NCBI RefSeq assembly: GCF_034479555.1
Contig: NZ_CP140151.1
Location: forward strand, 1-64,000
Source of the DNA: Chromohalobacter canadensis
Lineage (GTDB): Bacteria > Pseudomonadota > Gammaproteobacteria > Pseudomonadales > Halomonadaceae
Direction: 5' to 3'
Length of the DNA: 64,000 bases
In this document: positions 22,697 to 33,404 of the stretch, in pieces
How positions within the stretch are numbered: the first letter of the stretch is position 1
Layout: the number at the start of each line of letters is the position of its first letter
Program-made: the position numbers and the translations under genes
The notes under the pieces: generated by a model
Seen by the model: only the letters and a program-made list of their open reading frames with translations
Databases searched by the model: none
What the model was told of the DNA's origin: nothing

Positions 22697-22802
22697 AAGC
22701 GGCTTTCGGAAAAGGCTTGGAAAGTGCGATCTCCGGCCCTATATCCCTGCCACCGCGCGAGCGTCGCGCGGGCGCTTCTTGATGACATGAATGGTGAGAA
22801 CC

Positions 22803-23060
22803 ATGCCCATCTACGAGTATGAGTGCAAGGCCTGCGGCCATCGCCTGGAAAAGCTACAAAAAGTCAGCGCGGCAGTGTTGACCGATTGTCCAAGCTGCGA
22901 GCGCGCAGAATTATCACGCTTGGTCTCCGCGGCGGGCTTTCGCCTGGCCGGCGGCGGATGGTATGAAACCGACTTCAAATCGGGGCAAAAGCGCAATCTC
23001 GCGGGAGAGGCTTCCACGCCCTCCACGTCTACCGAGACCGGCGGCAAAACGCCCGCCTGA
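22803..23060 (+). CDS. FmdB-family zinc-ribbon protein
   Basis: 85 aa. Small proteins of this family carry an N-terminal zinc ribbon, seen here as CKACG and CPSC (residues about 9-36), then a polar tail rich in Thr, Ser and Gly. They often precede aspS, as here (62 nt). Role unknown. ATG 22803 gives the typical beginning MPIYEYEC. Confidence 0.9.
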   Translation: MPIYEYECKACGHRLEKLQKVSAAVLTDCPSCERAELSRLVSAAGFRLAGGGWYETDFKSGQKRNLAGEASTPSTSTETGGKTPA

Positions 23061-23122
23061 CGCGTTCGGCGCCGTTCGGGCGGCGCCGGCCCCATGAAAT
23101 ACGCAACGAAACAGGATAAGAC

Positions 23123-24907
23123 ATGCGCAGTCACTATTGCGGTCAATTGAACGAAACCCAGGTGGATCAGGAAGTCGCACTCTGCGGCTGGGTACATCGT
23201 CGTCGCGACCATGGGGGAGTGATCTTCCTCGATTTGCGCGACCGCGATGGTATCGCCCAGGTCGTGGTCGATCCCGATACTCCCGAGGCGTTCGCCAATG
23301 CCGATCGTGCCCGCAACGAGTTTGTGCTGCGCATTCGAGGACGCATTCGCCTGCGCCCTGAAGGTACCCAGAACCCCAACATGCCCACCGGCATGATCGA
23401 AGTGCTGGCATCGGACGTCGAAGTGCTCAACACGGCAGCCACGCCCCCGTTCCAGCTCGACGAGCATGGCAAGGTCGGCGAGGAAACGCGTCTCAAGCAT
23501 CGTTACATCGATCTACGTCGCCCGGAGATGATCGACAAACTGCGGCTGCGTTCGCGGATCACGCATAGCGTGCGCGCGTATCTCGAATCCCAAGGGTTTC
23601 TGGATATCGAGACGCCGATTTTGACACGTGCGACGCCGGAAGGGGCGCGCGATTACCTGGTGCCGAGCCGTACGCATCCGGGCGAGTTCTTCGCCTTGCC
23701 GCAGTCACCGCAGCTGTTCAAGCAGCTCTTGATGGTGTCGGGCTTCGACCGTTATTACCAGATCGCCAAGTGCTTCCGCGACGAAGATCTGCGTGCCGAT
23801 CGCCAACCCGAGTTCACCCAGATCGACCTGGAGGCGTCGTTCGTCGAAGAAAGCGACATCATGTCAATGACCGAGGACATGATCCGTCAGCTGTTCCAGG
23901 ACGTGCTCGATGTCAGCCTGCCGGCATTCCCCAAGATGCCGTACAGCGAAGCGATGAACCGTTACGGTTCGGATAAGCCCGACCTGCGTATCCCGCTCGA
24001 GCTGATCGATGTCAACGACCTGATGCGCGATGTCGACTTCAAGGTGTTCTCCGGTCCGGCCAAGGCCGATGACGGGCGCGTTGCAGCACTCAAGGTTAGC
24101 GGCGGTGCCAAGCTGTCGCGCAAGGAAATCGACGCCTATACCGATTTCGTCAACATCTACGGTGCCAAGGGGTTGGCCTGGATCAAGGTCAACGAGCGTG
24201 CCAAGGGCCTCGAAGGGCTGCAATCGCCGATCGTCAAGTTCATGGACGGCGTGGTCGACGAGCTGCTCACCCGTGTCGACGCCCAGGATGGCGACATCAT
24301 CTTCTTCGGTGCCGACAAGGCACGTGTCGTCAATGAGGCGCTGGGGGCACTGCGCGTCAAGTTGGGCGAAGATCTCGATCTCTATACGCAGGAGTGGGCG
24401 CCGTTGTGGGTCGTCGACTTCCCCATGTTTGAAGCTGACGACGCCGGTCGCCTGGCCGCCTTGCACCATCCGTTCACCGCGCCTTCGAGCTCGCCGGAGG
24501 CGTTCAAGGCAGACCCCGCCAATGCGCTGTCGCGCGCCTACGACATGGTCTTGAACGGTACTGAGCTGGGTGGCGGCTCCATCCGTATTCATGATCAGGC
24601 GATGCAGCGGGCGGTCTTCGAAGTGCTGGGCATCGGCGAGGAAGAAGCCGAGGAGAAGTTCGGCTTCCTGCTCGACGCCCTCCGGTTCGGCGCGCCGCCT
24701 CATGGTGGCCTGGCCTTCGGTCTCGACCGTCTGGTCATGCTGATGAGCGGCGCCAAGACGATCCGCGAAGTGATCGCCTTCCCCAAGACGCAGAGTGCCG
24801 CCTGCCTGATGACCGACGCTCCGGGCGAGGTCAGCGCCGATCAGCTCAAGGAGCTCAACATTCGCTTGCGTCAGAAGGCGCAGCAAGGTGGCAACGGCGA
24901 GGCCTGA
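23123..24907 (+). CDS. aspS: Aspartate--tRNA ligase
   Basis: 594 aa, normal for bacterial AspRS. An N-terminal OB-fold anticodon-binding domain (to about residue 110) is followed by the class II catalytic core with motif 2 in [18 protein letters not shown] near 218, a GAD insertion domain, and motif 3 [13 protein letters not shown] near 530. Aggataag precedes the start. Whether it also charges tRNA-Asn depends on whether the genome has AsnRS, not visible here. Confidence 0.97.
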   Translation: MRSHYCGQLNETQVDQEVALCGWVHRRRDHGGVIFLDLRDRDGIAQVVVDPDTPEAFANADRARNEFVLRIRGRIRLRPEGTQNPNMPTGMIEVLASDVEVLNTAATPPFQLDEHGKVGEETRLKHRYIDLRRPEMIDKLRLRSRITHSVRAYLESQGFLDIETPILTRATPEGARDYLVPSRTHPGEFFALPQSPQLFKQLLMVSGFDRYYQIAKCFRDEDLRADRQPEFTQIDLEASFVEESDIMSMTEDMIRQLFQDVLDVSLPAFPKMPYSEAMNRYGSDKPDLRIPLELIDVNDLMRDVDFKVFSGPAKADDGRVAALKVSGGAKLSRKEIDAYTDFVNIYGAKGLAWIKVNERAKGLEGLQSPIVKFMDGVVDELLTRVDAQDGDIIFFGADKARVVNEALGALRVKLGEDLDLYTQEWAPLWVVDFPMFEADDAGRLAALHHPFTAPSSSPEAFKADPANALSRAYDMVLNGTELGGGSIRIHDQAMQRAVFEVLGIGEEEAEEKFGFLLDALRFGAPPHGGLAFGLDRLVMLMSGAKTIREVIAFPKTQSAACLMTDAPGEVSADQLKELNIRLRQKAQQGGNGEA

Positions 24908-25009
24908 CGCGCGCCGCTTGCCCCACGCTATTCTCGTTTTCCCGGCGTCGCCTCGGCGCCGGGTGTCCTGCAAACGCGAACGCCTGTTTTTTCAAGGAGT
25001 GACGTCGAC

Positions 25010-25759
25010 ATGGCAGGCCATAGTAAATGGGCGAACATCAAGCACCGCAAAGCCGCCCAGGATGCCAAGCGCGGCAAGATTTTCAGCAAACTGATCCGTG
25101 AACTGACGGTTGCCTCCCGGCAGGGCGGTGGTGAGGTGGCGGACAATCCCCGCCTGCGCGCCGCTATCGACAAGGCGCTGTCCAACAACATGACCAAGGA
25201 CACCATCCAGCGCGCCATAGAGCGCGGCGCCGGCAATAACGACGGCGACGAGATGGAGGAAACCGTCTACGAGGGCTACGGTCCCGAAGGCGTCGCGGTA
25301 ATGGTCGAATGCATGACCGACAACCGCAATCGCACGGTCTCCGAGGTGCGTCACGCTTTCAACAAGAATGGCGGTAATTTGGGCACGTCCGGGTCCGTCG
25401 CCTTCATGTTCCATAAGCAAGGGCGGTTGACGCTGCCGGAGGGCACCTCCGAAGAGGCCGCCATGGAAGCCACGCTGGCCGCCGAACCCGAAGACATCGT
25501 CACTCAGGACGACGGCACGCTCGAGATCGTGACCTCCGTGGAAGGCTTCGGTGCGGTCAAGGACGCGCTAGTCGAGGCGGGCATCGAGCCCTCCGCGAGC
25601 GATGTCGGGTCCTATCCCGATAATTACTCCCCCGTCGACGATGTGGATACGGCGCGCAAGGTCCTCAAATTGTTCGACATGCTCGAAGACCTCGACGACG
25701 TGCAGAACGTCTATTCCAACGCCGATTTCTCCGATGCCGTCATGGCGGAACTCGAGTGA
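25010..25759 (+). CDS. yebC: YebC/PmpR family protein
   Basis: 249 aa with the family opening [18 protein letters not shown] and the acidic central region. Members act as transcriptional regulators or, by more recent reports, relieve ribosome stalling at proline-rich stretches. Strong aaggag before ATG. It starts the classical yebC-ruvC-ruvA-ruvB order. A 7-bp GC hairpin (24941-24963) lies in the gap after aspS but has no T-tract. Confidence 0.95.
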   Translation: MAGHSKWANIKHRKAAQDAKRGKIFSKLIRELTVASRQGGGEVADNPRLRAAIDKALSNNMTKDTIQRAIERGAGNNDGDEMEETVYEGYGPEGVAVMVECMTDNRNRTVSEVRHAFNKNGGNLGTSGSVAFMFHKQGRLTLPEGTSEEAAMEATLAAEPEDIVTQDDGTLEIVTSVEGFGAVKDALVEAGIEPSASDVGSYPDNYSPVDDVDTARKVLKLFDMLEDLDDVQNVYSNADFSDAVMAELE

Positions 25760-25784
25760 GTGGCAAGGCAGGGGTGCTGAGTCG

Positions 25785-26324
25785 ATGATCCTGCTGGGGA
25801 TCGATCCAGGGTCGCGCATCACCGGCTACGGTGTCGTCGATGTCTCCTCGGCGACGCCGCGGTACGTCGCCAGCGGCTGCATCCGCATCAAGAGTGACCA
25901 ACTGGCCCAGAAGCTTGCCCAGGTATATGCCGGCATCGGCGAGTTGATCGGCGTGCATCGTCCGCATGAAATCGCCATCGAGCAGGTCTTCATGTCCAAG
26001 AATGCCGACTCCGCACTCAAGCTGGGGCAGGCACGCGGCACGGCCATCGTTTGCGCCGCCAATCATGGCCTCGAGGTTTTCGAGTACGCTCCTACCCAGA
26101 TCAAGCAGGCGGTCACCGGTACCGGCGCGGGGACCAAAGATCAAGTACAGCATATGGTGACGGCGATTCTAGGGCTCGACGGCACGCCACAGGCCGATGC
26201 CGCCGACGCACTGGCCATCGCCCTGACGCATGCCTATGCCCGCCAGGGACGCTCGCTATCAGCGGCACGAGGGCGGCGTCGAAGCGGTTCCCGTCAGCGT
26301 TGGCGGGACTTTCGCCCCGACTGA
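25785..26324 (+). CDS. ruvC: Crossover junction endodeoxyribonuclease RuvC
   Basis: 179 aa. Resolves Holliday junctions as a dimer, targeted by RuvAB. The acidic catalytic residues lie in LGIDPGS (D7), AIEQVF (E near 67) and [10 protein letters not shown] (D near 139-142). ATG 25785 begins [11 protein letters not shown] as in relatives and lies 25 nt after yebC. The C-terminal tail is unusually arginine-rich. Confidence 0.96.
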   Translation: MILLGIDPGSRITGYGVVDVSSATPRYVASGCIRIKSDQLAQKLAQVYAGIGELIGVHRPHEIAIEQVFMSKNADSALKLGQARGTAIVCAANHGLEVFEYAPTQIKQAVTGTGAGTKDQVQHMVTAILGLDGTPQADAADALAIALTHAYARQGRSLSAARGRRRSGSRQRWRDFRPD

Positions 26325-26404
26325 GGCAGCGTGTGTCGAGTGCTGGTCAGTCGCAAGGCGGATCAGTATAGTGTCAACCCAGTCAATCGAAGGACTCGAT
26401 GTGC

Positions 26405-27019
26405 ATGATTGGACGCTTGCGTGGCACCCTGCTGGAAAAACAACCGCCGTGGATCGTCGTCGACGTCGGCGGCGTCGGCTATGAGTTGGAGACCTCTATG
26501 ACCACCTTGCTGGCATTGCCGGCGGTGGGCGAAGAAGTGCAGCTCCACACGCATATGGCGGTGCGTGAGGACGCGCATCTGCTGTATGGCTTCGCACGCG
26601 GCGAAGAACGTCAACTTTTTCGCGCCCTGATCAAGGTCAACGGGGTAGGGCCCAAGCTTGCCTTGGCGATTCTCTCCGGCATGGATCAGGAAGCCTTCAT
26701 CCGCTGCGTCATGGAAGACGACAGCAAGGCGCTGACACGCCTACCCGGCGTCGGCAAGAAAACCGCCGATCGCTTGGTCGTGGAAATGCGAGACCGCTTC
26801 CCCCATTGGCAACTCGAGCAGGAAAACGGGTTGCATGCCCTTGAGTTGGGTGCCTCACCCGCAGCACCTGCGGCCGATCCTTTCGCCGATGCGGAATCGG
26901 CCCTCGTCGCCTTGGGCTACAAACCCAACGAAGCCTCGCGCATGCTGTCCGGGCTGGACGCTAGCCTCTCCACGGAAGGCCTGATCAAAGCCGCCCTGAC
27001 ACGCAAGATGGCAGGTTAA
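26405..27019 (+). CDS. ruvA: Holliday junction DNA helicase subunit RuvA
   Basis: 204 aa. Tetrameric junction-binding protein. The N-terminal OB domain (MIGRLRG...VDVGGVGYE) is followed by helix-hairpin-helix motifs (VNGVGPKLALAIL, LPGVGKKTADRLV) and the C-terminal RuvB-contacting domain after a flexible linker rich in Ala and Pro. Start 26405 gives the usual MIGRLRG with aagga about ten bases away; ATG 26399 is in frame and possible. Confidence 0.96.
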   Translation: MIGRLRGTLLEKQPPWIVVDVGGVGYELETSMTTLLALPAVGEEVQLHTHMAVREDAHLLYGFARGEERQLFRALIKVNGVGPKLALAILSGMDQEAFIRCVMEDDSKALTRLPGVGKKTADRLVVEMRDRFPHWQLEQENGLHALELGASPAAPAADPFADAESALVALGYKPNEASRMLSGLDASLSTEGLIKAALTRKMAG

Positions 27020-27028
27020 GGACCGCGA

Positions 27029-28081
27029 ATGATCGATACCGACCGTCTGATCGCGGCGCAACCTCAGGGCAGCGAGGTGCACGTGGATCATGCCATTCGT
27101 CCGCAGCGACTGGCCGAGTACATCGGCCAGCCCCGCGTGCGCGAGCAGATGGATATCTTCATCAGCGCGGCCCGTCAGCGCAGCGACAGCCTTGATCATA
27201 CCCTGATATTCGGGCCACCTGGCCTTGGCAAGACCACGTTGGCCAACATCATCGCCGCCGAGATGGAGGTCGATATCAAATCGACTTCCGGCCCCGTGCT
27301 CGAGCGCGCCGGCGACCTCGCTGCCATGCTCACCAATCTGCAAGCCGGTGATGTGCTGTTCATCGACGAGATCCATCGCCTTCCCGCCTCGGTGGAAGAG
27401 GTGCTGTATCCCGCGATGGAGGATTATCAGCTCGATATCATGATCGGCGAAGGCCCCGCCGCGCGTTCCATCAAGCTCGACCTGCCTGCTTTCACCCTGG
27501 TGGGCGCTACCACGCGTGCGGGGCTGCTCACATCGCCGCTGCGCGATCGTTTCGGCATCGTACAACGACTGGAATTCTACGCAGTCGACGAGTTGACCGA
27601 GATCGTGGTGCGTTCGGCGCATTTGTTGGGGGTCGAGGCCGACCGTGAAGGTGCGGCCGAAATTGCCCGCCGCGCGCGGGGCACGCCACGCATCGCCAAT
27701 CGTCTGCTGAGACGTGTGCGCGACTTCGCCGAAGTACGCGGCGACGGTCGCCTTAACGAAGAAATTGCCGATCAGGCTCTCAACATGCTGCATGTCGACC
27801 GCCATGGACTGGACCACATGGACCGACGTCTGTTGATGGCGATGATTGAGAAGTTCGATGGCGGCCCGGTCGGTGTAGACAGCCTGGCGGCCGCGATCAG
27901 CGAGGAACGCGACACGATCGAGGATGTCCTAGAACCGTACCTGATCCAGCAGGGGTTCATGATGCGCACCGCGCGTGGACGTGTGGTCACACGTCTAGCT
28001 TACGAACACTTCGGCCTGACGCCGACCGATGCCGTCGTGGCGCCGTCGCTTGACGACAGGCGACAGGAGGGCGATGCATGA
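27029..28081 (+). CDS. ruvB: Holliday junction DNA helicase subunit RuvB
   Basis: 350 aa. AAA+ motor driving branch migration with RuvA. Walker [11 protein letters not shown] near residue 66, Walker [10 protein letters not shown] near 111, sensor [10 protein letters not shown] near 160 and a C-terminal winged helix. Nine bases after ruvA and overlapping ybgC by 4 bp (ATGA), so translation is coupled. Confidence 0.97.
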   Translation: MIDTDRLIAAQPQGSEVHVDHAIRPQRLAEYIGQPRVREQMDIFISAARQRSDSLDHTLIFGPPGLGKTTLANIIAAEMEVDIKSTSGPVLERAGDLAAMLTNLQAGDVLFIDEIHRLPASVEEVLYPAMEDYQLDIMIGEGPAARSIKLDLPAFTLVGATTRAGLLTSPLRDRFGIVQRLEFYAVDELTEIVVRSAHLLGVEADREGAAEIARRARGTPRIANRLLRRVRDFAEVRGDGRLNEEIADQALNMLHVDRHGLDHMDRRLLMAMIEKFDGGPVGVDSLAAAISEERDTIEDVLEPYLIQQGFMMRTARGRVVTRLAYEHFGLTPTDAVVAPSLDDRRQEGDA

Positions 28082-28473
28082 GCGGTTTCACGCATACGCT
28101 CAAGGTCTATATCGAAGACACCGACGCCGGCGGCATCGTCTATTACGTCAACTATCTAAAATATATGGAGCGGGCACGCAGCGAGTGGCTCAACCACCAC
28201 GGCCTGACCCAGCGCGACTTGCTCGCACAGGGTATCCAACTGGTCGTGCATCAATTGGAATGCCGTTATGCCAAGCCCGCCCACCTCGACGACGAACTGC
28301 ACATCTCGGCGGACGTCGTCGAATCCACTGCCTGCCGCGCGACCTTCGCCCAGACAGTGACACGTCGCGGGGAACGACTGTGCGAGGCCCGGGTGGACAT
28401 CGTCTGCCTGGAGGCTTCTCGGCTTAAACCCGTGCGTTGGCCGGATGCGCTGCAGCCGCTGATGCACGGATAA
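28078..28473 (+). CDS. ybgC: YbgC-type acyl-CoA thioesterase
   Basis: 131 aa hotdog-fold protein. The catalytic aspartate is in [20 protein letters not shown]. Hydrolyses acyl-CoA and is linked to phospholipid metabolism. It classically heads the tol-pal cluster, as here, with tolQ following after 39 nt. Confidence 0.95.
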   Translation: MSGFTHTLKVYIEDTDAGGIVYYVNYLKYMERARSEWLNHHGLTQRDLLAQGIQLVVHQLECRYAKPAHLDDELHISADVVESTACRATFAQTVTRRGERLCEARVDIVCLEASRLKPVRWPDALQPLMHG

Positions 28474-28512
28474 ACCAAGCGAAACGAACTCTCAAGCGAC
28501 ACGAGGACTGCC

Positions 28513-29202
28513 GTGAACGACTCCATGTCCATTCCGCACCTGATCATGAACGCCAGCCTGATCGTTCAACTGGTCATGCTCCTGCTCCTGGCTGCCTCAA
28601 TAGCCTCCTGGATCATAATTTTCCAGCGCAGCATCGCGCTGCGTCGCGCCGAAAAGGCCTATCAGGATTTCGAAGACAGTTTCTGGTCCGGCGTTGACCT
28701 CAACGACCTTTATCGCGACCTGCCCGCTGAACAAGAATCCCACGGCGCGGAGCACGTTTTCCGCTCCGGTTTTCGCGAATTCAACCGTCTGATGCCCAAG
28801 ACCAACAGTACCGATGCAGTGCTAGAAGGCGTGCAACGTGGCCAGCGCGTCGCGCTGTCGCGTGAAGAAGACCGCCTGCAGCTGCATCTCACTTTCCTCG
28901 CCACGGTCGCTTCGGCAAGCCCTTATATCGGCCTGTTCGGTACCGTATGGGGCATCATGGGGTCATTCCAAAGCTTGTCGATGGCACAGCAGGCTACGCT
29001 GTCCACCGTCGCGCCCTGGATTGCGGAGGCGTTGGTCGCTACGGCCATGGGGCTGTTTGCCGCTATTCCCGCGGTGATCTTCTACAACCGGCTATCTGCC
29101 CATGCGGGACGCTTGCTCGGCAAATACGAAAACTTCGCCGAGGAATTCCACGCCATCCTGCACCGTAATCTGCAGGGGCGCAGCGAACGCGAAGCATCCT
29201 GA
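28513..29202 (+). CDS. tolQ: Tol-Pal system protein TolQ
   Basis: 229 aa. Inner-membrane channel subunit that, with TolR, uses the proton gradient to energise TolA. Three membrane segments (about residues 15-38, 130-155, 165-190). [17 protein letters not shown] is the conserved MotA/TolQ/ExbB signature. GTG start after gagga. Confidence 0.95.
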   Translation: MNDSMSIPHLIMNASLIVQLVMLLLLAASIASWIIIFQRSIALRRAEKAYQDFEDSFWSGVDLNDLYRDLPAEQESHGAEHVFRSGFREFNRLMPKTNSTDAVLEGVQRGQRVALSREEDRLQLHLTFLATVASASPYIGLFGTVWGIMGSFQSLSMAQQATLSTVAPWIAEALVATAMGLFAAIPAVIFYNRLSAHAGRLLGKYENFAEEFHAILHRNLQGRSEREAS

Positions 29203-29212
29203 GGGAGGAAGC

Positions 29213-29650
29213 ATGTACGGATCTTATCATCATCGCCAGCGGCGCAAGCCGATGGGCGAGATCAATGTCGTGCCGTTCATCGATGTGATGCTGGTGCTGT
29301 TGGTGATCTTCATGATCACCGCCCCCATGCTCAATCAGGGAGTCGATGTCGAACTGCCGCAGGTGTCGTCCGACCCCATCGATACCGAGGAGCAAGAGCC
29401 ACTGATCGTGTCGGTGGATCGTGAGGGGCAGTATTTCATTTCCCTGGGAGATGAAGAGACCCCTGTCGCCCTCGATGAACTCGGGGAAAAGGTCAAGGCC
29501 ATGCTAAGCCGAAATGCGAACACACCGGTCATGGTGCGTGGTGATCGTAATGTTGCCTACGGTCAGATCGTAACGTTGATGAGTACGCTGCAAGGGTCGG
29601 GAGTAGGCAACGTCGGGCTTATCTCCGAACCTCCTTCCGGTGAAGAGTGA
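29213..29650 (+). CDS. tolR: Tol-Pal system protein TolR
   Basis: 145 aa. One membrane segment with the proton-binding aspartate in [18 protein letters not shown] (residues about 17-34), then a periplasmic ExbD/TolR domain. ATG 29213 has gggagga upstream, 10 nt after tolQ. Confidence 0.95.
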   Translation: MYGSYHHRQRRKPMGEINVVPFIDVMLVLLVIFMITAPMLNQGVDVELPQVSSDPIDTEEQEPLIVSVDREGQYFISLGDEETPVALDELGEKVKAMLSRNANTPVMVRGDRNVAYGQIVTLMSTLQGSGVGNVGLISEPPSGEE

Positions 29651-29659
29651 GGCATCGAC

Positions 29660-30697
29660 ATGGCGAAACGTGAACGCCGTGTAGGCTATGGCTGGCCAGT
29701 GCTGTTGGCCATTGGTGTGCATGTGGCGGCACTGATGCTCACCATCATCAAATGGCCGGAAAGCGAGTCCGACCCAACCTCTTCATCGGTGGTCCAGGCG
29801 ACGCTCGTTCGCGCTGAAACGGCGACGGACCAACCCCAGCAAACCGAGGATTCCACTCCGCCGGCTGCTCAGCCGGAACCGGAAGAAGACGCGCCGGAAC
29901 CCGAGGAATCGACACCTTCCGAATCGTCCGAGGAACCAGCGGCCGATAACGAGGCCGAGGTGACGGATAGCGCAGTGGAAGAAGCCAAAGCCGAAGCACA
30001 GCGCTTGCAGGAAGAAGCGCAACGCGCGGCGGAACAGCGAGCCGAAGCCGAGCAGCAACGCCAGGAAGAAGCTGAAGCCGAGAGGCAGCGCCAGGAGGAA
30101 GCCGAAGCTGAGCGGCAACGCCAGGAGGAAGCCGAAGCTGAGCGGCAACGCCAGGAGGAAGCTGAAGCTGAGCGGAAGCGCCAAGAAGAAGCCGAAGCTG
30201 AGCGGCAGCGCCAGGAAGAAGCTGAAGCTGAGCGGAGGCGCCAGGAAGAAGCTGAAGCCGAGCGGAAGCGCCAAGAAGAAGCCGAAGCCGAGCGGAAGCG
30301 CCAGCAAGAGCTTGCCGAACGAGCGGCTCAGGCCAATGATTCATCACTGGACAGCATGATCAGTGATGAAGAACAATCCATTGCCAATGCCGAGCAGGCT
30401 CGGGAAGCCGCCAATGGCTTCAAGAACCTGGTTCGCCGATACGTCGAGCAAAACTGGAATGTACCGTCCAATGCGTCGTCGGAGTTACGCGCCATCGTGC
30501 GAATCCAATTACTGCCCACTGGCGAGCTGGTAAGCGCCACGATCACTCAAAGCAGTGGCAATTCCACTTTCGACCATTCCGTGATCAATGCCGTCGAAAA
30601 GGCGGCGCCGTTCCGTGAGATGCGCGAACTCGACGCTTCGGTAAAAGGTCAGTTCCGTGAATTCAATCTGGACTTCAACCCAGAGGATATCCGCTGA
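29660..30697 (+). CDS. tolA: Tol-Pal system protein TolA
   Basis: 345 aa. Bridges inner and outer membranes. An N-terminal anchor (residues about 10-28) is followed by an acidic Pro/Glu segment, a long charged helix of near-identical decapeptides (residues about 136-215), and a C-terminal domain with the TonB-like fold that contacts TolB and Pal. The stop overlaps the tolB start by one base (TGATG). The acidic linker after the anchor is typical of halophile periplasmic proteins. Confidence 0.94.
   Translation: MAKRERRVGYGWPVLLAIGVHVAALMLTIIKWPESESDPTSSSVVQATLVRAETATDQPQQTEDSTPPAAQPEPEEDAPEPEESTPSESSEEPAADNEAEVTDSAVEEAKAEAQRLQEEAQRAAEQRAEAEQQRQEEAEAERQRQEEAEAERQRQEEAEAERQRQEEAEAERKRQEEAEAERQRQEEAEAERRRQEEAEAERKRQEEAEAERKRQQELAERAAQANDSSLDSMISDEEQSIANAEQAREAANGFKNLVRRYVEQNWNVPSNASSELRAIVRIQLLPTGELVSATITQSSGNSTFDHSVINAVEKAAPFREMRELDASVKGQFREFNLDFNPEDIR
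30065..30304 (+). repeat. Eight tandem 30-bp repeats in tolA
   Basis: Eight consecutive 30-bp units encode [10 protein letters not shown] with changes only at the RQ/RK/RR position. Units 2 and 3 are nearly identical in DNA. Such an array can gain or lose units by slippage without changing frame, which would change the length of the periplasm-spanning helix. Confidence 0.95.
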
Positions 30698-31983
30698 TGA
30701 AACGACTCAAGCTTTGGACAGCCGCGCTGCTGCTGATGTTATGTGCCGGTGTGGCGCATGCCGAGCTGACCATCGAAATCACCAAGGGCAGCGATCAGGC
30801 CATCCCCATTGCCATCGTGCCGATGGAAGGGGGGGATGAACTACCACAGGAGGTCTCGCGCATCGTCGGCAATGACCTGGAACGCAGTGGTCGTTTCGAG
30901 CCATTGTCGCGTGATTCGCTGATCTCTCGTCCCAGCAGCAGCGATGATGTTTACTATCAGGATTGGCAGCAGCTGGATAGCGACTACCTGGTGGTAGGCA
31001 AGGTCGAGAACCAAGATGGCCAGTACCGTATCCAATATGAGCTTCTGGACGTCAATGGCGAAGATCGCATGCTCGGCGAGGTCGTAACCTCCAGTCGCGA
31101 TCAACTGCGCGACAGCGCGCACTATATCAGCGATCAGATTTTTGAAGAGATCACCGGGATTCGTGGCGCTTTCTCGACGAGCATCGCCTATGTCACGGCC
31201 AATGGAGTCGATGACAACATCAAATATACTTTGAACATCGCCGATTCCGACGGGCACAACAATCAGGAAATTCTCTCCTCGGATGAACCCATCATGTCGC
31301 CGGCGTGGTCACCGGACGGTCGCAAGCTGGCCTATGTCTCGTTCGAGACGGGGCGGCCCTCCATCTATGTTCAGAATCTTTCGACAGGGCAGCGTATCCA
31401 GTTGACCTCTTTCGAAGGAATCAACGGTGCACCGGCGTGGTCACCGGATGGACGCAAGTTGGCAATGTCGCTTTCCAAGGATGGCCAGCCGGAGATCTAC
31501 GTCATGGATGTAGGCTCGCGGAATCTCACGCGCCTGACACATAGCGATGCGATCGATACCGAACCCGAGTGGGCGCCGGACGGCCGTAGCCTGATTTTCA
31601 CCTCCGACCGTAGTGGCAATCCGCAGATCTATCGCTACAACTTGGGTGAAGAGCAGGCCAAACGGATCACCTTCACTGGTAGCTATAATTCACGTGGCCG
31701 TTTCAACCCGGACGGTGATGCGATATTTATGGTGACCCGTGACGACGACGGTTTCCACATTGCTCGCCAGGATCTGGATACCGATCGCATGACGGTTCTC
31801 ACCGATTCCAACTGGGACGAATCTCCCAGTGTCGCGCCGAATGGCACCATGGTAATCTTCGCCACGCAAGAAGGGACCCGCGGTGTATTGGGGGCCGTAT
31901 CGGACGATGGTAGTGCTTCCTTCCGGCTGCCGTCGCCGCAAGGGGACGTGCGCGAACCTGCATGGTCACCCTTTTTAGACTAA
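30697..31983 (+). CDS. tolB: Tol-Pal system protein TolB
   Basis: 428 aa periplasmic protein with a signal peptide ending at AHA-E (about residue 22). An N-terminal alpha/beta domain is followed by a six-bladed beta-propeller whose repeats carry [14 protein letters not shown] motifs; it binds Pal and TolA. One-base overlap with tolA. Confidence 0.96.
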   Translation: MKRLKLWTAALLLMLCAGVAHAELTIEITKGSDQAIPIAIVPMEGGDELPQEVSRIVGNDLERSGRFEPLSRDSLISRPSSSDDVYYQDWQQLDSDYLVVGKVENQDGQYRIQYELLDVNGEDRMLGEVVTSSRDQLRDSAHYISDQIFEEITGIRGAFSTSIAYVTANGVDDNIKYTLNIADSDGHNNQEILSSDEPIMSPAWSPDGRKLAYVSFETGRPSIYVQNLSTGQRIQLTSFEGINGAPAWSPDGRKLAMSLSKDGQPEIYVMDVGSRNLTRLTHSDAIDTEPEWAPDGRSLIFTSDRSGNPQIYRYNLGEEQAKRITFTGSYNSRGRFNPDGDAIFMVTRDDDGFHIARQDLDTDRMTVLTDSNWDESPSVAPNGTMVIFATQEGTRGVLGAVSDDGSASFRLPSPQGDVREPAWSPFLD

Positions 31984-32024
31984 ACCGCGATAGAGTCATT
32001 TGACTTTCAAGCAAGGAGAAAACA

Positions 32025-32558
32025 ATGCAATTCAAACCATATGCTCAAGGCCTCGCCGTCGCCATTTCACTCGCCGTTCTCGCGGGTTGTTCCAGCACTG
32101 GCGGCACGCAGGATGGCAGCATGGATGGCACGTCCGGAACAGGCGCCGGTGGCTCAGACTCCGCCTCCAGCCAAGGCATGGAAAGTGGACAAGGCACTTC
32201 AGGCAGCGAGATGGGCGACCGCAATGCCATTCCTGAAGAGCGCACTATCTACTTTGCCTTCGACCGCGACACTATTCGTCCGGAATTCGAGTCAGTACTC
32301 GAAGCGCATGCTCAATATCTCAAGAATCACCCCAACACCGATGTCGTCTTGGAAGGGCATGCCGACGAGCGTGGCACCCGCGAGTACAACCTGGGGTTGG
32401 GTGAGCGTCGTGCGCAAGCCGTCGAGCAGTACCTAAGCGTGGAAGGCGTCTCGTCGTCACAGGTCGAAATCGTCAGCTACGGCGAAGAACGTCCTGCGGC
32501 ACGCGGTCACGATGAAGAGTCGTACGCCCAGAATCGCCGCGTCGTCTTTTCCTACTAA
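32025..32558 (+). CDS. pal: Peptidoglycan-associated lipoprotein Pal
   Basis: 177 aa. Lipoprotein signal with lipobox LAGC (cysteine near residue 22), then a Gly/Ser/Asp-rich linker of about 45 residues and an OmpA-like peptidoglycan-binding domain with VVLEGHADERGTREYN. Caagga precedes the start. 41 nt after tolB. Confidence 0.96.
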   Translation: MQFKPYAQGLAVAISLAVLAGCSSTGGTQDGSMDGTSGTGAGGSDSASSQGMESGQGTSGSEMGDRNAIPEERTIYFAFDRDTIRPEFESVLEAHAQYLKNHPNTDVVLEGHADERGTREYNLGLGERRAQAVEQYLSVEGVSSSQVEIVSYGEERPAARGHDEESYAQNRRVVFSY

Positions 32559-32576
32559 ACGTCGACGGAGTCAGGT

Positions 32577-33377
32577 ATGAAACACGGTCTGAAAAGACTG
32601 TGCGGCGCGGGAGCCCTGGTGCTCCCGCTGTCCGTATGGGCTCAGCCCTCGGTCGATGACTTGACCGACCAGTCCGACAATATCTATAGCCAGACCGCCG
32701 TGCGTGAAGAAACGGGCGGCGGTGGCGGCAATCTGGCCTTGTTCAATCAGTTGCAGGACAGCCAGCGCGAGATCAAGCAATTGCGCGGCCAACTCGAGGA
32801 ACTGCGCTACCAGCTCGAACAGCAGAAGAAACTTTCGCAAGAACGGTTCCTGGATCTGGAAAAGCGCATCGAGGACATGGCGTCGCGCTCTGATTCCTCT
32901 CGGGATTCTTCCGGGGTCGATAGCGATGTCGCCGAGTCGGTCACCGGTAATGCCGATGCCAACGAATCGCCAGCAGGTGGCGCTCAAGAGGGCGCGTCAG
33001 GCAACCAAGGACGCGAAGATTATCAGGCGGCCTTCAAGAAGGTGCAGGCGCGTCAGTTCGATCAGGCAATCCAGGCCTTCGAAGATTTCATCGGCGACTA
33101 CCCGAATTCCGATTTACGCCCCAACGCGCACTATTGGCTAGGCGAGCTGTATTCCGCGCAATCGCAATTGGACGCGGCCGCCGAATCTTTCCAGACGGTT
33201 ATCGATGACTATCCCGACAGCAACAAGGTCGCGGATGCCCTCTACAAACTGGGATTGCTAAAAGCACGCCAAGGCCAGCCCGATGAAAGTACAACGCTCC
33301 TCGAGCGCGTCCGCGACGACTATCCTGATAGCAACGCGGCTGACATGGCCGAGGATTTCCTTAACCAGTCAGACTGA
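32577..33377 (+). CDS. cpoB: Cell division coordinator CpoB (YbgF)
   Basis: 266 aa. Signal peptide to about VWA-Q, an N-terminal coiled coil that trimerises (residues about 55-105), an acidic linker, then TPR repeats (DYQAAFKKVQARQFDQAIQAF, NAHYWLGELY, KVADALYKLG). Links Tol-Pal energy to peptidoglycan synthesis at division. Last gene of the tol-pal cluster. Confidence 0.93.
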   Translation: MKHGLKRLCGAGALVLPLSVWAQPSVDDLTDQSDNIYSQTAVREETGGGGGNLALFNQLQDSQREIKQLRGQLEELRYQLEQQKKLSQERFLDLEKRIEDMASRSDSSRDSSGVDSDVAESVTGNADANESPAGGAQEGASGNQGREDYQAAFKKVQARQFDQAIQAFEDFIGDYPNSDLRPNAHYWLGELYSAQSQLDAAAESFQTVIDDYPDSNKVADALYKLGLLKARQGQPDESTTLLERVRDDYPDSNAADMAEDFLNQSD

Positions 33378-33404
33378 TTGACGCCGCAAGATGGGGGATG
33401 CGTC

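Noticed and set aside
24941..24963. GC hairpin between aspS and yebC considered as a terminator
   Set aside because: There is no T-tract (it continues tgtcctgc), so I mention it only in the yebC entry.
23864..24973. 369-codon leftward frame across aspS
   Set aside because: Antisense shadow of aspS, common in GC-rich coding DNA; no domain recognised.
26855..27817. 320-codon leftward frame across ruvA and ruvB
   Set aside because: Antisense shadow with no recognised domain; ruvA and ruvB are certain.
30065..30304. Could the regular 30-bp repeats be a CRISPR or VNTR outside genes?
   Set aside because: They are contiguous without spacers, in frame, and encode the charged helix known from TolA.
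29783..30307. Leftward frame of 174 codons with repeated Leu/Phe/Pro/Gly units resembling a membrane protein
   Set aside because: It is the antisense image of the tolA repeat array. The repeat makes both frames periodic. tolA is clearly the real gene.
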